64,000 nt of DNA, taken from positions 1,510,001 through 1,574,000 of the forward strand of contig JANFNE010000006.1 in NCBI GenBank assembly GCA_024867545.1. The letters are read 5' to 3'. The notes under the pieces are model-generated. The model was given only the letters and a program-made list of their open reading frames with translations, did no database searches and was not told where the DNA came from. Position 1 is the stretch's first letter, and every line of letters starts with the position of its first letter. Shown piece by piece: positions 20,994 through 30,480 of the stretch. Source of the stretch: Phytopythium helicoides. Lineage: Eukaryota; Oomycota; Peronosporomycetes; Pythiales; Pythiaceae. The position numbers and the translations under genes were made by a program.

Positions 20994-23804
20994 ATGGCGC
21001 GCGTAGTGGAGTTGACGACCAAGGAGGCGGTTGCGCCCGTGCTGCTGCCGCTCGAGTCGGATGAGGGCGCGTCGCTCTCGTTCGCGCAGGTGGCCGAGGC
21101 TGCGCGCTCGCTGCTGGGCGGCGGCGACGCGGCCTTCACGCTGCGCTACGTGGACTCGGAGGGCGATGAGGTGACGGTGGCGCGCGACGCTGACATCAAG
21201 GAGCTCTCGCAGTACATGGCGGACGAGGAACTGGAGCGCCTGACGGTGACGGTGGTACCCTCAGCGGCCGCACGCGCGGTCGGTCACGCACAGACGCGCC
21301 TCAAGGGCCTTGTGTCGGCCATGTCGAAGCTCTCGGCGCGGCTCGACTCGATCAAGAAGACGCAGAAGAAGGAGGCCTCGGTCGCCAACGCGCTCAACCT
21401 GCTGATTGCTAGCCTCGAGTCGATGGACGTGGCCGAGGACCTGGCCGAACTCGCAGCCGTCAAGCAGGACTTGCTGACGCTGCTCAACGACGTCGAGTTC
21501 CGCACAGCTGTCGAGGAGCTGAGCGCCTCGGAGGAGTTCAAGGACCTTGCCACGGACGTGATCAAGGCTGTGTATGAGGAGCAGCACGACGAGCTCGAGG
21601 CAATCGCGACCGCGCGCCTGGATGAGCTGCTGATCTTTGCGCAGCGCCTGCTCGTGCGTTGCCCGTCGATGAAGAGCACAATGATCCGAGTGGCCAAGGC
21701 GACAATGACCGGAATCGTCCGCATCAACGACGACGTGCTGGCTCGCGACGACGACGATGCCTCGTCAGTCTCGAGCTCATCAAGCAGTAGCAGCAGTAGC
21801 AGCAGCAGCAGTAGCAGCAGCAGTAGCTCAGACAGCGACAGCGACGACGATGATGAGAAGAAGAAGAAGCAAAAGAAGCAGAAGAAGAACAGAAAGACGG
21901 CGGTCAAGGCGAGCGGTGTCACCCATCACGGCATTGCTTGCGACGGCTGCGATATGAGCCCGATCGTCGGCGTTCGATACAAGTCGCTGGAGCAGCACGA
22001 CTTTGACTTGTGCGAGGCGTGCGAGGCGAGTGGCAAGTGGACTAGCCATGAGCCGTTTATCAAGATTACCGACCCGACTCGTGCGCCAAAGCAAAAGCGC
22101 CCTAGCTTGGAGGTGCATGCGTTTGTCACGTGCGACGGCTGTGATATGAGCCCGATTGTCGGCGCGCGTTTCAAGTCGACCACAGTGGACAACTTTGACC
22201 TATGCGAGTCGTGCGAAGCAAGTGGGGCCTGGAGCGAGACCCATGGTCCGTTCACCAAGATTGAGGAGCCGGGCATGCTCCGCGCCTGGAAGATGGTATG
22301 CCGCCGTGACGAGGATGGCGGCAAGTCGGGCAAGTTTGAGAAGAAGTGGGCGAAGTGGGAGAAGAAGCAACACAAGTGCGAGAAGAAGATGTGGAAGAAG
22401 TGGGCGAAGCACCACGGTCACCACCACCACCATCACCCTCATTTCCACCATGGCCCGCCGCCGCCGCCGCACTTCCACCATCATGGCCCTCCTCCGCCTT
22501 TCGGCATGATGCCAGGCATGCCTGAGATGCCAAAGATGCCGGAAATGCCCGAGATGCCGAAGATGCCGCAAATGCCCGAGATGCCACCTCTCCCTCCTTT
22601 CCACGGCCCCGGTGGTCACTGGCGTGGCCCTTTTGGCCCGCATGGCCACCCGCACGGTCCGCCCCCGCATTTCTTCCGCGGCCCTCCGTTTTGGGGCCAA
22701 CCTGAGGGTAAGGATGACAAAGTGCCGTCGGAAGCCGAAGACAAGGCGAAGACTCCGTCCGATTCCGAAGATGCCGGCAAGCCCGATATCCCTTTTGGCT
22801 GGATGTTTGGCGGCTGCCACCGTGGTCGTGGAGGCTTCTACGGACACCATGCAGGACATGGTGGTCACCGCGGCGGACGCGGCGGCCACCATGGATGCAG
22901 CCCTCACGGTCATCATCATGGGCGTCACGGACATCATAGTCCGCATGGCCATCATGGACACCCTCATGGACATCACGGCCCACACGGACACCCGCATGGA
23001 CGGCATGGACATCATGACCGTCATGGACCCCATGGTCATCACGGCCCCCACCACAAGTCGTCTTCCGAGTCAGAGTCAGAGGGCCATTGCCACCGCCGCC
23101 ACCACCACGGCGGCCGTCGCGGTGGACGCCATGGCTGGGGCTCGTGCGAGGAATCGGACCTTGAGGTGCGCTTTGTCGAAGACGTGTCGATCGAGGACGG
23201 CACGGTTGTCGAGGCTGGCGCCCCTCTTCGCAAGATGTGGAAGCTCGAGAATAATGGCGAGCGCCAGTGGCCGGAGGGCTGCTACATGATGGTGCAGAGC
23301 GGCCACCCGGAGCTGACTTCGCAGACGGATGCGCACATGGTTACGCTGCCGGCGCTTCAGCCTGGGGAGACATTTATCGCTGGCGTTGACCTTGTGGCTC
23401 CTGCAGCGGCTGGTCGCTATGCTAGCTACTGGCGCGTTTGTGACCCCGCGGGTCGCGGCTTCGGCCACCGTTTCTGGGTGGACTTTAGCGTCGCGGGCTC
23501 GGGTGAGATCGAAAGCACCCCCGAGGTCATTCCTGCTGCCATTGTCGTCGATGCCAGCTTCGCGGAAACGGCCTCGACCGACTCGGACATGGAGATCGTT
23601 GATGCCGCCGAGGTCGAGGTCGTGGACGGCTTCGAGAAGGTGCAGTCTGCTGAAGAAACCGTGGAGGCGACGACGACGCCCATCGAGGACGCCATGAACG
23701 TCCTCGCGTCGATGGGCTTTGGAGATGCCGAGTCGAACCGCCGCGTGCTCGAGGCGTTCGGTGGCAGCATCACGGACGCTGTCAACAAGCTGCTTTCAGA
23801 GTAA
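20994..23804 (+). CDS. NBR1-like autophagy receptor: PB1, two ZZ fingers, His-rich spacer, FW and UBA
   Basis: Uninterrupted gene of 936 aa. A PB1-like N-terminus with OPCA-type YVDSEGDEVTVARDADIKEL is followed by a helical part and a poly-Ser/acidic/Lys linker. Two ZZ-type zinc fingers both start CDGCDMSPIVG (about 21948 and 22131). A roughly 300-aa spacer is basic, then built of Met-Pro and His-Gly repeats. The FW domain (KMWKLENNGERQWPEG, YASYWRVCDPAGRGFGHRFW) leads to an acidic segment with a candidate LC3/ATG8-interacting motif (DGFEKV), and the UBA (VLASMGFGDAESNRRVLEAF) ends the protein. NBR1-type cargo reception is inferred. The ATG at 20994 is preferred over the upstream open frame because the initiator lies at 20872. 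Confidence 0.88.
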   Translation: MARVVELTTKEAVAPVLLPLESDEGASLSFAQVAEAARSLLGGGDAAFTLRYVDSEGDEVTVARDADIKELSQYMADEELERLTVTVVPSAAARAVGHAQTRLKGLVSAMSKLSARLDSIKKTQKKEASVANALNLLIASLESMDVAEDLAELAAVKQDLLTLLNDVEFRTAVEELSASEEFKDLATDVIKAVYEEQHDELEAIATARLDELLIFAQRLLVRCPSMKSTMIRVAKATMTGIVRINDDVLARDDDDASSVSSSSSSSSSSSSSSSSSSSSDSDSDDDDEKKKKQKKQKKNRKTAVKASGVTHHGIACDGCDMSPIVGVRYKSLEQHDFDLCEACEASGKWTSHEPFIKITDPTRAPKQKRPSLEVHAFVTCDGCDMSPIVGARFKSTTVDNFDLCESCEASGAWSETHGPFTKIEEPGMLRAWKMVCRRDEDGGKSGKFEKKWAKWEKKQHKCEKKMWKKWAKHHGHHHHHHPHFHHGPPPPPHFHHHGPPPPFGMMPGMPEMPKMPEMPEMPKMPQMPEMPPLPPFHGPGGHWRGPFGPHGHPHGPPPHFFRGPPFWGQPEGKDDKVPSEAEDKAKTPSDSEDAGKPDIPFGWMFGGCHRGRGGFYGHHAGHGGHRGGRGGHHGCSPHGHHHGRHGHHSPHGHHGHPHGHHGPHGHPHGRHGHHDRHGPHGHHGPHHKSSSESESEGHCHRRHHHGGRRGGRHGWGSCEESDLEVRFVEDVSIEDGTVVEAGAPLRKMWKLENNGERQWPEGCYMMVQSGHPELTSQTDAHMVTLPALQPGETFIAGVDLVAPAAAGRYASYWRVCDPAGRGFGHRFWVDFSVAGSGEIESTPEVIPAAIVVDASFAETASTDSDMEIVDAAEVEVVDGFEKVQSAEETVEATTTPIEDAMNVLASMGFGDAESNRRVLEAFGGSITDAVNKLLSE
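21770..21840 (+). repeat. AGC/AGT trinucleotide tract encoding poly-serine
   Basis: A run of AGC/AGT codons in the linker of the second NBR1-like gene encodes more than 15 consecutive serines, then Asp/Ser repeats. Such tracts are prone to length change. Confidence 0.85.
22505..22585 (+). repeat. Degenerate 9-nt repeat encoding Met-Pro-Glu/Lys
   Basis: ATGCC(N)GAGATGCC-like units recur in frame and give repeated MPE, MPK and MPQ triplets just before the Gly/His-rich part of the NBR1-like protein. Confidence 0.8.
22838..23060 (+). repeat. In-frame His-Gly-rich repeat
   Basis: Multiple CATGGNCAT/CAC-type units encode HGHHG, HGHPHG and HGRHGHH repeats. Dense histidines suggest metal binding or condensation behaviour; neither is shown here. 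Confidence 0.8.
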
Positions 23805-24336
23805 ATCTGCGCACGGTCGGTCGTGCTAGGAGGTGAACTAGCTCGACAGCAGCCTGTAGTGAATGGTGGAGTGTATGAGACCGAGGTGTAATCGTCGATG
23901 CACCAAGACAAGAGCAGCAGCAACCGTAGCCGCGCCGTCAAACAAGTTTCAGGATCGAGAAAAAGCAAAAAAAAAAAAGTCAGCAAAACGCCATAAAAAT
24001 CAAGTTTATTTGCATGGATTTCCAAGACGACGGCGCGCAGCATCTTCATTTGCATGTGTAGGAATCAGCGGAGGAGGTGCGGAGCTTGTCGCCGCACTGC
24101 ATTCCCATGCATATCAGAAAAATAAAAAAGCTCACCATGAGCACCAAACTCCCTTGCCTTACGGTTTCTTCATAGTCGCGGCACTCGATGAGTGCCCTAT
24201 CCTTTACTTTCTTACTCCCACTTGCTGCAAATAACAGATTTTGCGATGCACGCAGTCCACCCTACTACTATTTACCAGCAAAGATCTTCTACCCTGTGCT
24301 GCCATTCTTCGTTTTCCAACGCAAACACCACTCACA
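23805..24336. other. Intergenic region
   Basis: About 530 bp, A-rich around 23960-24000 (a run of 12 A). It probably holds the terminator of the NBR1-like gene and the promoter of the next gene. CCATTCTTCGTTTTC near 24303 is close to, but not, the initiator consensus. No gene was seen. Confidence 0.5.
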
Positions 24337-24673
24337 ATGGAGCCGCAACATAACGAGCTAACCGTCGTGATCCGTGCGCTTGAGGAGAGAGACTTGTATC
24401 TAATGGTACTCGGCGAGCAGACCGAGGCGACCTCCGGCGGTTCCTACCACGAGGCTGCCCCCAGGGGCGGCTGGTGCGCACCGAGTGCGAGAAGGGCTGG
24501 TGCGTCGCCTTCTACACGCACGTGGGGCTCCATCCAGTCCCGTTCGCCGTGCCCGTCGACAACTACCCGGCCTCGCACCAAATGCTGGAGCTGCACCTGC
24601 AATCCTCCAACACCGCTTCAAGATCCGCATGTACTTTCAGAGGCTGCGCATCACCACTCCGAACTCAATATGA
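24337..24673 (+). CDS. Small unrecognised protein, probably frameshifted
   Basis: It starts MEPQHNELTVVIRALEERD. A possible intron from gtactc (about 24406) to ccccag (about 24468) joins RDLYLM to GRLVRTECEKGWCVAFYTH. The text continues VDNYPASHQMLELHLQ and, after a 1-nt shift, KIRMYFQRLRITTPNSI before a stop at 24673. The length would be about 90 aa. No family was recognised. The middle frame runs on without a stop into the ALG2 gene, which may mislead automatic gene callers. Confidence 0.4.
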
Positions 24674-24755
24674 CAGCACTATCCACATAAAGAGGCTGAA
24701 TCCCATTCGATGCCACCTGTCGCCATTCTGCGTAGCTCTTGGCGCCTGTCTCGCC

Positions 24756-26150
24756 ATGCTGGCGTTCGTGCTCGCCGCGCTGCTCATGGTGCTCCTGCGG
24801 CTCTGCCGGGCCGTGGCGCGCGGCCTGGACCCGTCCGCGAGCGTCCGGCCCACCGCCAGGCGCGCACCCGGTCAGCCGCTGCGCGTGGGCTTCGTGCACC
24901 CGGACTTTGGCATTGGTGGTGCCGAGAACCTGGTGGTGAACGCCATGCTGGCGCTGCAGCGCCGCGGCGTGCGCGTGGCCATGTTCACGGCGCACCACGA
25001 CCCGACGCACTGCTTTGAGGAGACGCGCGGCGACGGAGAGCTCGCGCACGCAGTACACGTGTACGGCGACTGGCTGCCGCGCACCGTGCTGGGCCGGCTG
25101 TGGGCGCTCTGCGCCTCGCTGCGCGTGCTCTTCGTCACGCTCATGGTCTACCTGCGCCACGCAGACGACGTCGATGCGTTCTTCGTGGATCAAGTGTCCG
25201 TGTGCGTACCCTTCCTGCGTGCATTTGGCAAGCCCGTGCTCTTCTACGGCCACTTTCCCGACAAGCTGCTCAGCATCGAGACGGGGTCCAAGGCCAAGGC
25301 GGCGTACCGCGCTCCTCTAGACTGGATCGAAGAGATAACAACAGGTGCGAGTGCCATTGGTGCTTTTGCTTTCTGGATAATAGGACTTACGTTGGTGGCT
25401 GTGACGTTAGTGAGTGCGGACGAGGTCGTGGTCAACAGCAAATTCACGCGATCGGTATTCCAAGCGAACATGCCGCGCACACTGAAGAGGGAACTTGGGG
25501 TCCTTTACCCACCAGTTGATGTGGAGGAATTTGCCAAGTTCAAGCCCTCTGAACCACGCAATCCGCACATGTTCGTGTCGCTCAACCGATTCGAGCGCAA
25601 GAAGAACGTCGCGCTCGCCATCCGCGCACTCATCAAGATGCAGACCACGCTTCCGGCCGACGAGTTCCACAACATCAAGCTCATCGTTGCTGGTGGATAC
25701 GACCCGAACAACCGCGAGAATATTGAACACCTGAATGAGCTAAAGCAGCTTGTGGGCGAGCACGACGGACTTGCCGACCACGTCGAGTTCCGCACGTCCG
25801 TGTCGGACGAGATGAAGAAGACGCTTCTGGCTACGGCGCGTGCTGTATTGTACACTCCTAGCAACGAACACTTTGGCATTGTGCCGGTGGAGGCGATGAC
25901 GTACGGCACACCTGTGATCGCAGTCAACAGTGGTGGTCCGCTCGAGTCGGTGGCTCATGGTGAGACTGGCTTTCTGTGTGAGAGCACTCCGGATGCGTTT
26001 GCGGCTGCAATGATGCAACTGGTTGGTCATGAGAACGACGGCCGCGCTGCCGAGATGGGCGAGCGGGGTCGTGCTCGAGCTCGTGAGCTTTTCTCCCTGA
26101 AAACATTTGGTGACACACTCATGGGATTCGTAGAGAGACTCGTTCGCTAA
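24756..26150 (+). CDS. ALG2: ALG2 alpha-1,3/1,6-mannosyltransferase
   Basis: GT4 glycosyltransferase of the ER, adding mannoses II and III to the dolichol-linked N-glycan precursor. It has an N-terminal hydrophobic anchor, VGFVHPDFGIGGAEN, VLFYGHFPDKLL, YRAPLDWIEEITT, NSKFTRSVF, VLYPPVDVEEF and the EX7E-type EHFGIVPVEAM. Exons are best read 24756-25344 and 25411-26150 (442 aa). The 66-nt intron has no stop and is a multiple of three, so the unspliced frame stays open and mimics a hydrophobic segment. The same intron is clear-cut in the minus-strand paralogue. The second exon (740 nt) is nearly identical to that paralogue's. Confidence 0.88.
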   Translation: MLAFVLAALLMVLLRLCRAVARGLDPSASVRPTARRAPGQPLRVGFVHPDFGIGGAENLVVNAMLALQRRGVRVAMFTAHHDPTHCFEETRGDGELAHAVHVYGDWLPRTVLGRLWALCASLRVLFVTLMVYLRHADDVDAFFVDQVSVCVPFLRAFGKPVLFYGHFPDKLLSIETGSKAKAAYRAPLDWIEEITTGASAIGAFAFWIIGLTLVAVTLVSADEVVVNSKFTRSVFQANMPRTLKRELGVLYPPVDVEEFAKFKPSEPRNPHMFVSLNRFERKKNVALAIRALIKMQTTLPADEFHNIKLIVAGGYDPNNRENIEHLNELKQLVGEHDGLADHVEFRTSVSDEMKKTLLATARAVLYTPSNEHFGIVPVEAMTYGTPVIAVNSGGPLESVAHGETGFLCESTPDAFAAAMMQLVGHENDGRAAEMGERGRARARELFSLKTFGDTLMGFVERLVR

Positions 26151-26305
26151 TACGAATGTTTAGTTCTTCATGTGCATGTTCTGGATAAACCGTACAATGA
26201 TTTAGCTGCACTCATCGTAGAAATTCTTGTATATGCCGCCGCTACTGGGAGGCCTCATAGAGTTGTGTATGTGTACTGCGACTCAACCAGCCATTGCTTC
26301 TTTCT
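26151..26305. other. Tail-to-tail gap
   Basis: 155 bp of AT-rich sequence between convergent ALG2 and alpha-kinase genes; shared 3' end region. Nothing else was seen. Confidence 0.4.
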
Positions 26306-28284
26306 TCACCAGCAACAAAAGAATCGTGCGAAAAATCGGCTGATGGTTGGAGACTCCTGGCGAGAAACCGACCGCTGCTGGATTTCGAGTGCGCGACATT
26401 GCGCGACATACTTCTGTAGCATTGGCGCGCTCTCGTAGTAATGTTTGGAGTCGAAGTGTGTTGGCCGCACTCGGTCACGGTTCATGAGCTCCTGGACTGG
26501 CAATGTGCCGGAGTCTGCATGGCGCTCCTGGAGAGCAAACGAATTCTCAAAATTAGTCAAGTGATCACGAGCAGCATTGGAGTCGCAGAATTCCATATCC
26601 TACCTTCGGATTCACGGGAGGAAGCTTTAGGTACCGGCAAATCGAGTTGCATCGGTGCGAGGAAAGAAACTTCTGGAATCCAAGCACACCGAGATTGCCT
26701 TTGCCAAAGTCGTTTCCGTTGAGTGTGTGAATCTGTGGATCAGTGTATAAATCACCCACGCCCTGGATGTCGACGGCGAGCAGCTCGTGGTTGGATGCCT
26801 CGTATGTAAAGTGGGAAAACGCTTGTGGTGTGTTCCGTTCATCGTCACTCACGGATCCGAAGTTGTTGTTGTGCTTGCGGTACTCGCCTGAGATATATGG
26901 CTCCACCGCACACAGAGCGCCGCTCCTGTTCACGACACAAACAATCAACGTTAAATGCAAAATCCTTCTTTGACAGGGTCGCTCGAGAGCTTGAAGGCGT
27001 ACCGCTCAGTGAGTTCAAGTACCCATGCCTTGCTGAACTCAACGCGCTTTGGAGGATGATACGAGTTGTACACTTGGGCATAGAATGCACAATGAGCCTG
27101 CAGCTCGATGTCCCGAAAGTACGTTTGCGGATCTTCGTCAGGATCAATCGCGAGCTTGGCGACAAAGGTGGCACCTCGATGATTAAAACCACTCACGGGT
27201 GCAATTGACGCTCTATGGGCTGAGCCTGGTGGCGGCGATGACATTGCTCGACGTTGTCGATGCCTAATATTCTCCTCCCCATCAACCCTCCCCAGATCTT
27301 GTAGATGGTACACAACGCGCAGACTGCCTTTGCTGAACGGTGTCTCGTCAAGGTTGATGAACACCTTTTTGCTGCTCCACTCGCGCGTCTCGTAATTAAA
27401 CACATGCTTGATTGCAACCTCTGGAACCGAGTCCCGGAAGTCCGGCAGGTGTGGAACAATCATCGGCAAGCCTGTTGTTGAGGTATGTTCGTTTCAAATC
27501 ACACTTGCTGACGCCGAGTCCCCTTCTGCATCGAATCAGAACCCACCTTCTGGTCGCCGGAACGACTTGCGTCGCTGCGTCTCGGTTGGCTCGTCGGTTG
27601 AACGCGAGTTGAACGTCAGCTCGTCCATGATAGGCGTTCTTCCGCCTGAAGAAGAAGAAGAGAGCGGATAGGTCAGTGAAGAACTCCGCCCGGAATCTAG
27701 AAGCGACGCCACGCACCCACCCACCTCTCATACTCGTCCACAGAGATGAATCCCTGGTCGCACAGCGCCTTGAGTGTGGATATGCGTGCCAGAATGCTGT
27801 CCTGCAGGTTCGACGGCGACCTCGCAGCCACCGTGCGCGTGCGATCCCACGACCTCGTCTCGGTGCCGTAGCTCTCTGCTCCGCCGCTCTCGGGCGGCCA
27901 CCACTGGCGCCGCGGCTGCACGCGGATGGTCTCCATCATGCTGGCGTCCATCGTCGCTTCCCCGGCGTCCTCGTCCTCGCTGCTCCAGCAGTACTCCTCT
28001 TCCTCTCCTCCTCGCCCCTCCACTCCTCCTTGCCCTCCTCTCGCCGGCCGCTCGCCCTCCTGCTCGCCATCGCCACGCGCGCCTCGCCGGCCGCCTGCCG
28101 CGTTGGGAGCGCGAGTCGCTGCTTCGCTGACGCCGCAGTCGCCGGCTCCGTGCGGAACTGCGGCCGCGGCCCGCGCGCGCGCTCGCCCGTGCGCTCGCCG
28201 CCCGCCACCGTCGCCAGCTGCGCTCTCGTCGCTCGCATCGCGCGTCGCTTCTGGCACTGCGCGCCACCAGCAGACGAGCTTCAA
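26306..28284 (-). CDS. Alpha-kinase (MHCK/EF2K family) protein
   Basis: The low-complexity N-terminus (MKLVCWWRAVPEAT) is followed by a short helical segment, ISTLKALCDQGFISVDEYE, similar to short C-terminal oligomerisation modules common in oomycete proteins. The alpha-kinase domain spans about 27400-26600. It contains KVFINLDETPFSKGSLRVVY, the lysine in FVAKLAID, CAVEPYISGEYRKHNNNFG, the catalytic VDIQGVGDLYTDPQIHT, the Gly-rich NDFGKGNLG and the zinc-site SSHRCNSICRYLKL. These mark an atypical Ser/Thr kinase related to eEF2 kinase. Introns fall near 27650-27730, 27480-27530, 26930-26985 and 26530-26600. The protein ends FFARFFCCW, a possible lipidated or membrane-touching tail. Confidence 0.82.
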
Positions 28285-28600
28285 GGCCCAGCCGGAAAGT
28301 GCGCGGCGGCTCCTCGGAACATGAACATATCAGCGCGGTTTAGAAATTATCCGTTTCTAAAATGTTGAAAGTCTCTAACGTTTCGGTGGACTGTATTCAA
28401 TAATAGAGTCAGGTGCCGAGCGAGCCCGGAATGATTCGTTCTGTGGGCCTGTTGCCCGATCGGAAAGAAGAGGCACCGCCTCGTTTCACAGGACATTCCA
28501 GCAGCAAATCGACAGCCAGGTCAATTCAACCAATGGCTTCATTCATTATTGGGGGGCCGGCTTGAAGTGACCGTGCATGTGACCTTGGACTCGCGTCGGG
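28285..28600. other. Intergenic region
   Basis: About 315 bp upstream of the alpha-kinase and downstream of the PH-kinase gene (both minus strand). No element was identified. Confidence 0.4.
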
Positions 28601-30164
28601 TCACGCGAACATGGCGCGCGTGCGCCCGTCGAGTTGATGGCCGGCGAACATGGCGGGCGGGGCGTCTTCGTGGAAGAGCCAGGACATGGTCAGGATCTCT
28701 GGCAGCGTCACGCGCGCGTCCGGGTCCTTGTCGAGCATACGGCGCGCGAGCTTGCGCATTGGCGCCGACACTTGCTCCCACCGCGGACTGGAGAAGCTCA
28801 CGTCGCCTTGCATGTTGCGCGCCATGATCTGGTAGCTGTCGGAGCCCGTGAACGGCACGTCTCCCACGATCATGTGGTACAGCACGACGCCGGCACCGTA
28901 CACGTCGCTCTCGGGTCCGATGCGGCCCTCAAATCGCTCTGGCGCCATGCAGCCGTATGTGCCGGCCGTCTTCAGCTTTCGTTTCGCGAGACTTCGATGC
29001 TCAAAAGTCGTCCTCGTCGGAAGCGTGATTTTCCTCTTCGTCACTTTCGTCGGTCAAGATGCCGCTGCCAAAGTCCACGAGCTTGAGGTTGCGGAAACTG
29101 CGAGGGTGGTGGTCCCCGCTATCAAAGAGAATGTTGGCAGCCTTGACGTCCAGATGTAACACCCGATTCACGTGAAGAAGAAACAGAGCGCAGCATAACG
29201 ATGACAGCACACTCCGGGCCACGCGCTCGCTGACTGGGCCAAGCTCTCGGATCCGATCGCTCAATGACCCGCCTCGGTAGTACTTCATGACAATCGTGAC
29301 GCTACCAGCATTGTTCGTGTCTTCGAACATGACGAGATACCGTGCAATGTACGGCCGAAGCGCTGGGATTGCTGACACCCGTTCGGTTATCGCAAGCTCA
29401 CTTGCACATCTCTCGGTGTGCACGCGCTTTAGCGCAAATCGACGAGGAGCCGACGAGTTACTTTCCGACTCACGACTCTGGCACTTGTAGACGGTTGAGT
29501 TGTGGCTCCGCGCTATCCGCTTGACACCACTCAACTGCTGCAGGAATGCTCCGAGCTCCGTCCACGTCTTGATAAGCTCGTAAACTCGTCGGCGTTGAGC
29601 GCCCGTATCGAACGTGAGTACCCATGTGTCGCTGCGGTGCCGCACACGTGTAGTCATGACCACGAGCGTCTTTTCTCCTGCTGCTCGAACACGACTACGA
29701 AGACCCAGAGCCATGACTCGTAGCGGGGCCGACTCCACGACATCTCCGTCCAGCACAAGACTTTCACTCGACTTGCGGTATACGGCCAAAATGGGCGTTT
29801 TCCCACCACGGAGCACAAGCCACCGCCGCTTACAGAGCCACACTGGGATGAGCCGTCGCGAACGAACTCGCACAGGCACGACGTACTCGCTCGGAATCAC
29901 ACCAGCGCCACACCAGCCATACCTCCTTCCGTCTTCCAGGTGTTCCAAGTGCGCAGGCGCGATGCGGCTAGTGCTGTCGCCACTGCTGCTTGCACTGTGA
30001 GTCCCCTCGTAGCTCTGAGCGGTGCCGCTGGGTTGCGACGCAAGCGAGCTCTTCTTTCTGTTTGGGTGCGACGGCTTCGCCATCTTGAGCAAGATCCGCC
30101 GGTATGGCGGAGTGCGCGCTTCGTGAGCGCCGTACAGCGCAGAAGTGCCACTGCAGCGCGTCAC
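28601..30164 (-). CDS. PH-domain protein kinase
   Basis: The N-terminal half carries a PH-like domain (VWLCKRRWLVLRGGKTPILA to RRRVYELIKTWTELG). A protein kinase domain follows with the ATP lysine in RRFALKRVH, the catalytic loop VLHLDVKAANILF, DFG in LVDFGSG, GTYGCMAPERFEG and SDVYGAGVVLYHM. The catalytic loop reads HLD instead of HRD. After an acidic insert the frame breaks at DEDDF near 29003, where four T appear in place of three; the kinase C-lobe resumes at EHRSLAKRKLKTAGTYG. This is probably a homopolymer error. The start is ATG 30164, or 30083 (MAKPSHPNRK). The substrate is unknown; the PH domain suggests phosphoinositide recruitment. Confidence 0.75.
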
Positions 30165-30480
30165 GAGACGGTAAGCGGCCCCACCACAGCAACGTTACGT
30201 CCGCGAATCCATCGACCTGTCGGCTCGGAACGCGTTCAGAACTGGCGTGGAAGCAAAGGAGCGGATACTGTTGAGCGATAACGAACGGCTCAAAAGAGCT
30301 GCCCAGTCACCAAGTCGCTGCACGCAGAGCCTTCCATCGAACACGTCGCTACGTCAAGGATCGCGGCTTTTCGACTTTATTCTGGCTCTACAGATGCGCT
30401 GTTGCTAGTCAGATCGAGCACACACGTCAAGATGTCAAAGCCTCCATCGCTGGTGCCACAGTTGCTATCAGATGGAGAGA
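30165..30480. other. Intergenic region
   Basis: About 315 bp between two minus-strand genes: promoter of the PH-kinase and 3' end of the TBC-myotubularin gene. Nothing distinct was seen. Confidence 0.4.

Noticed and set aside
22200..23054. 284-codon open frame on the minus strand (Met/Val/Ala-rich)
   Set aside because: It is antisense to the His-Gly repeats of the NBR1-like gene; its composition simply mirrors CAT/GGN codons.
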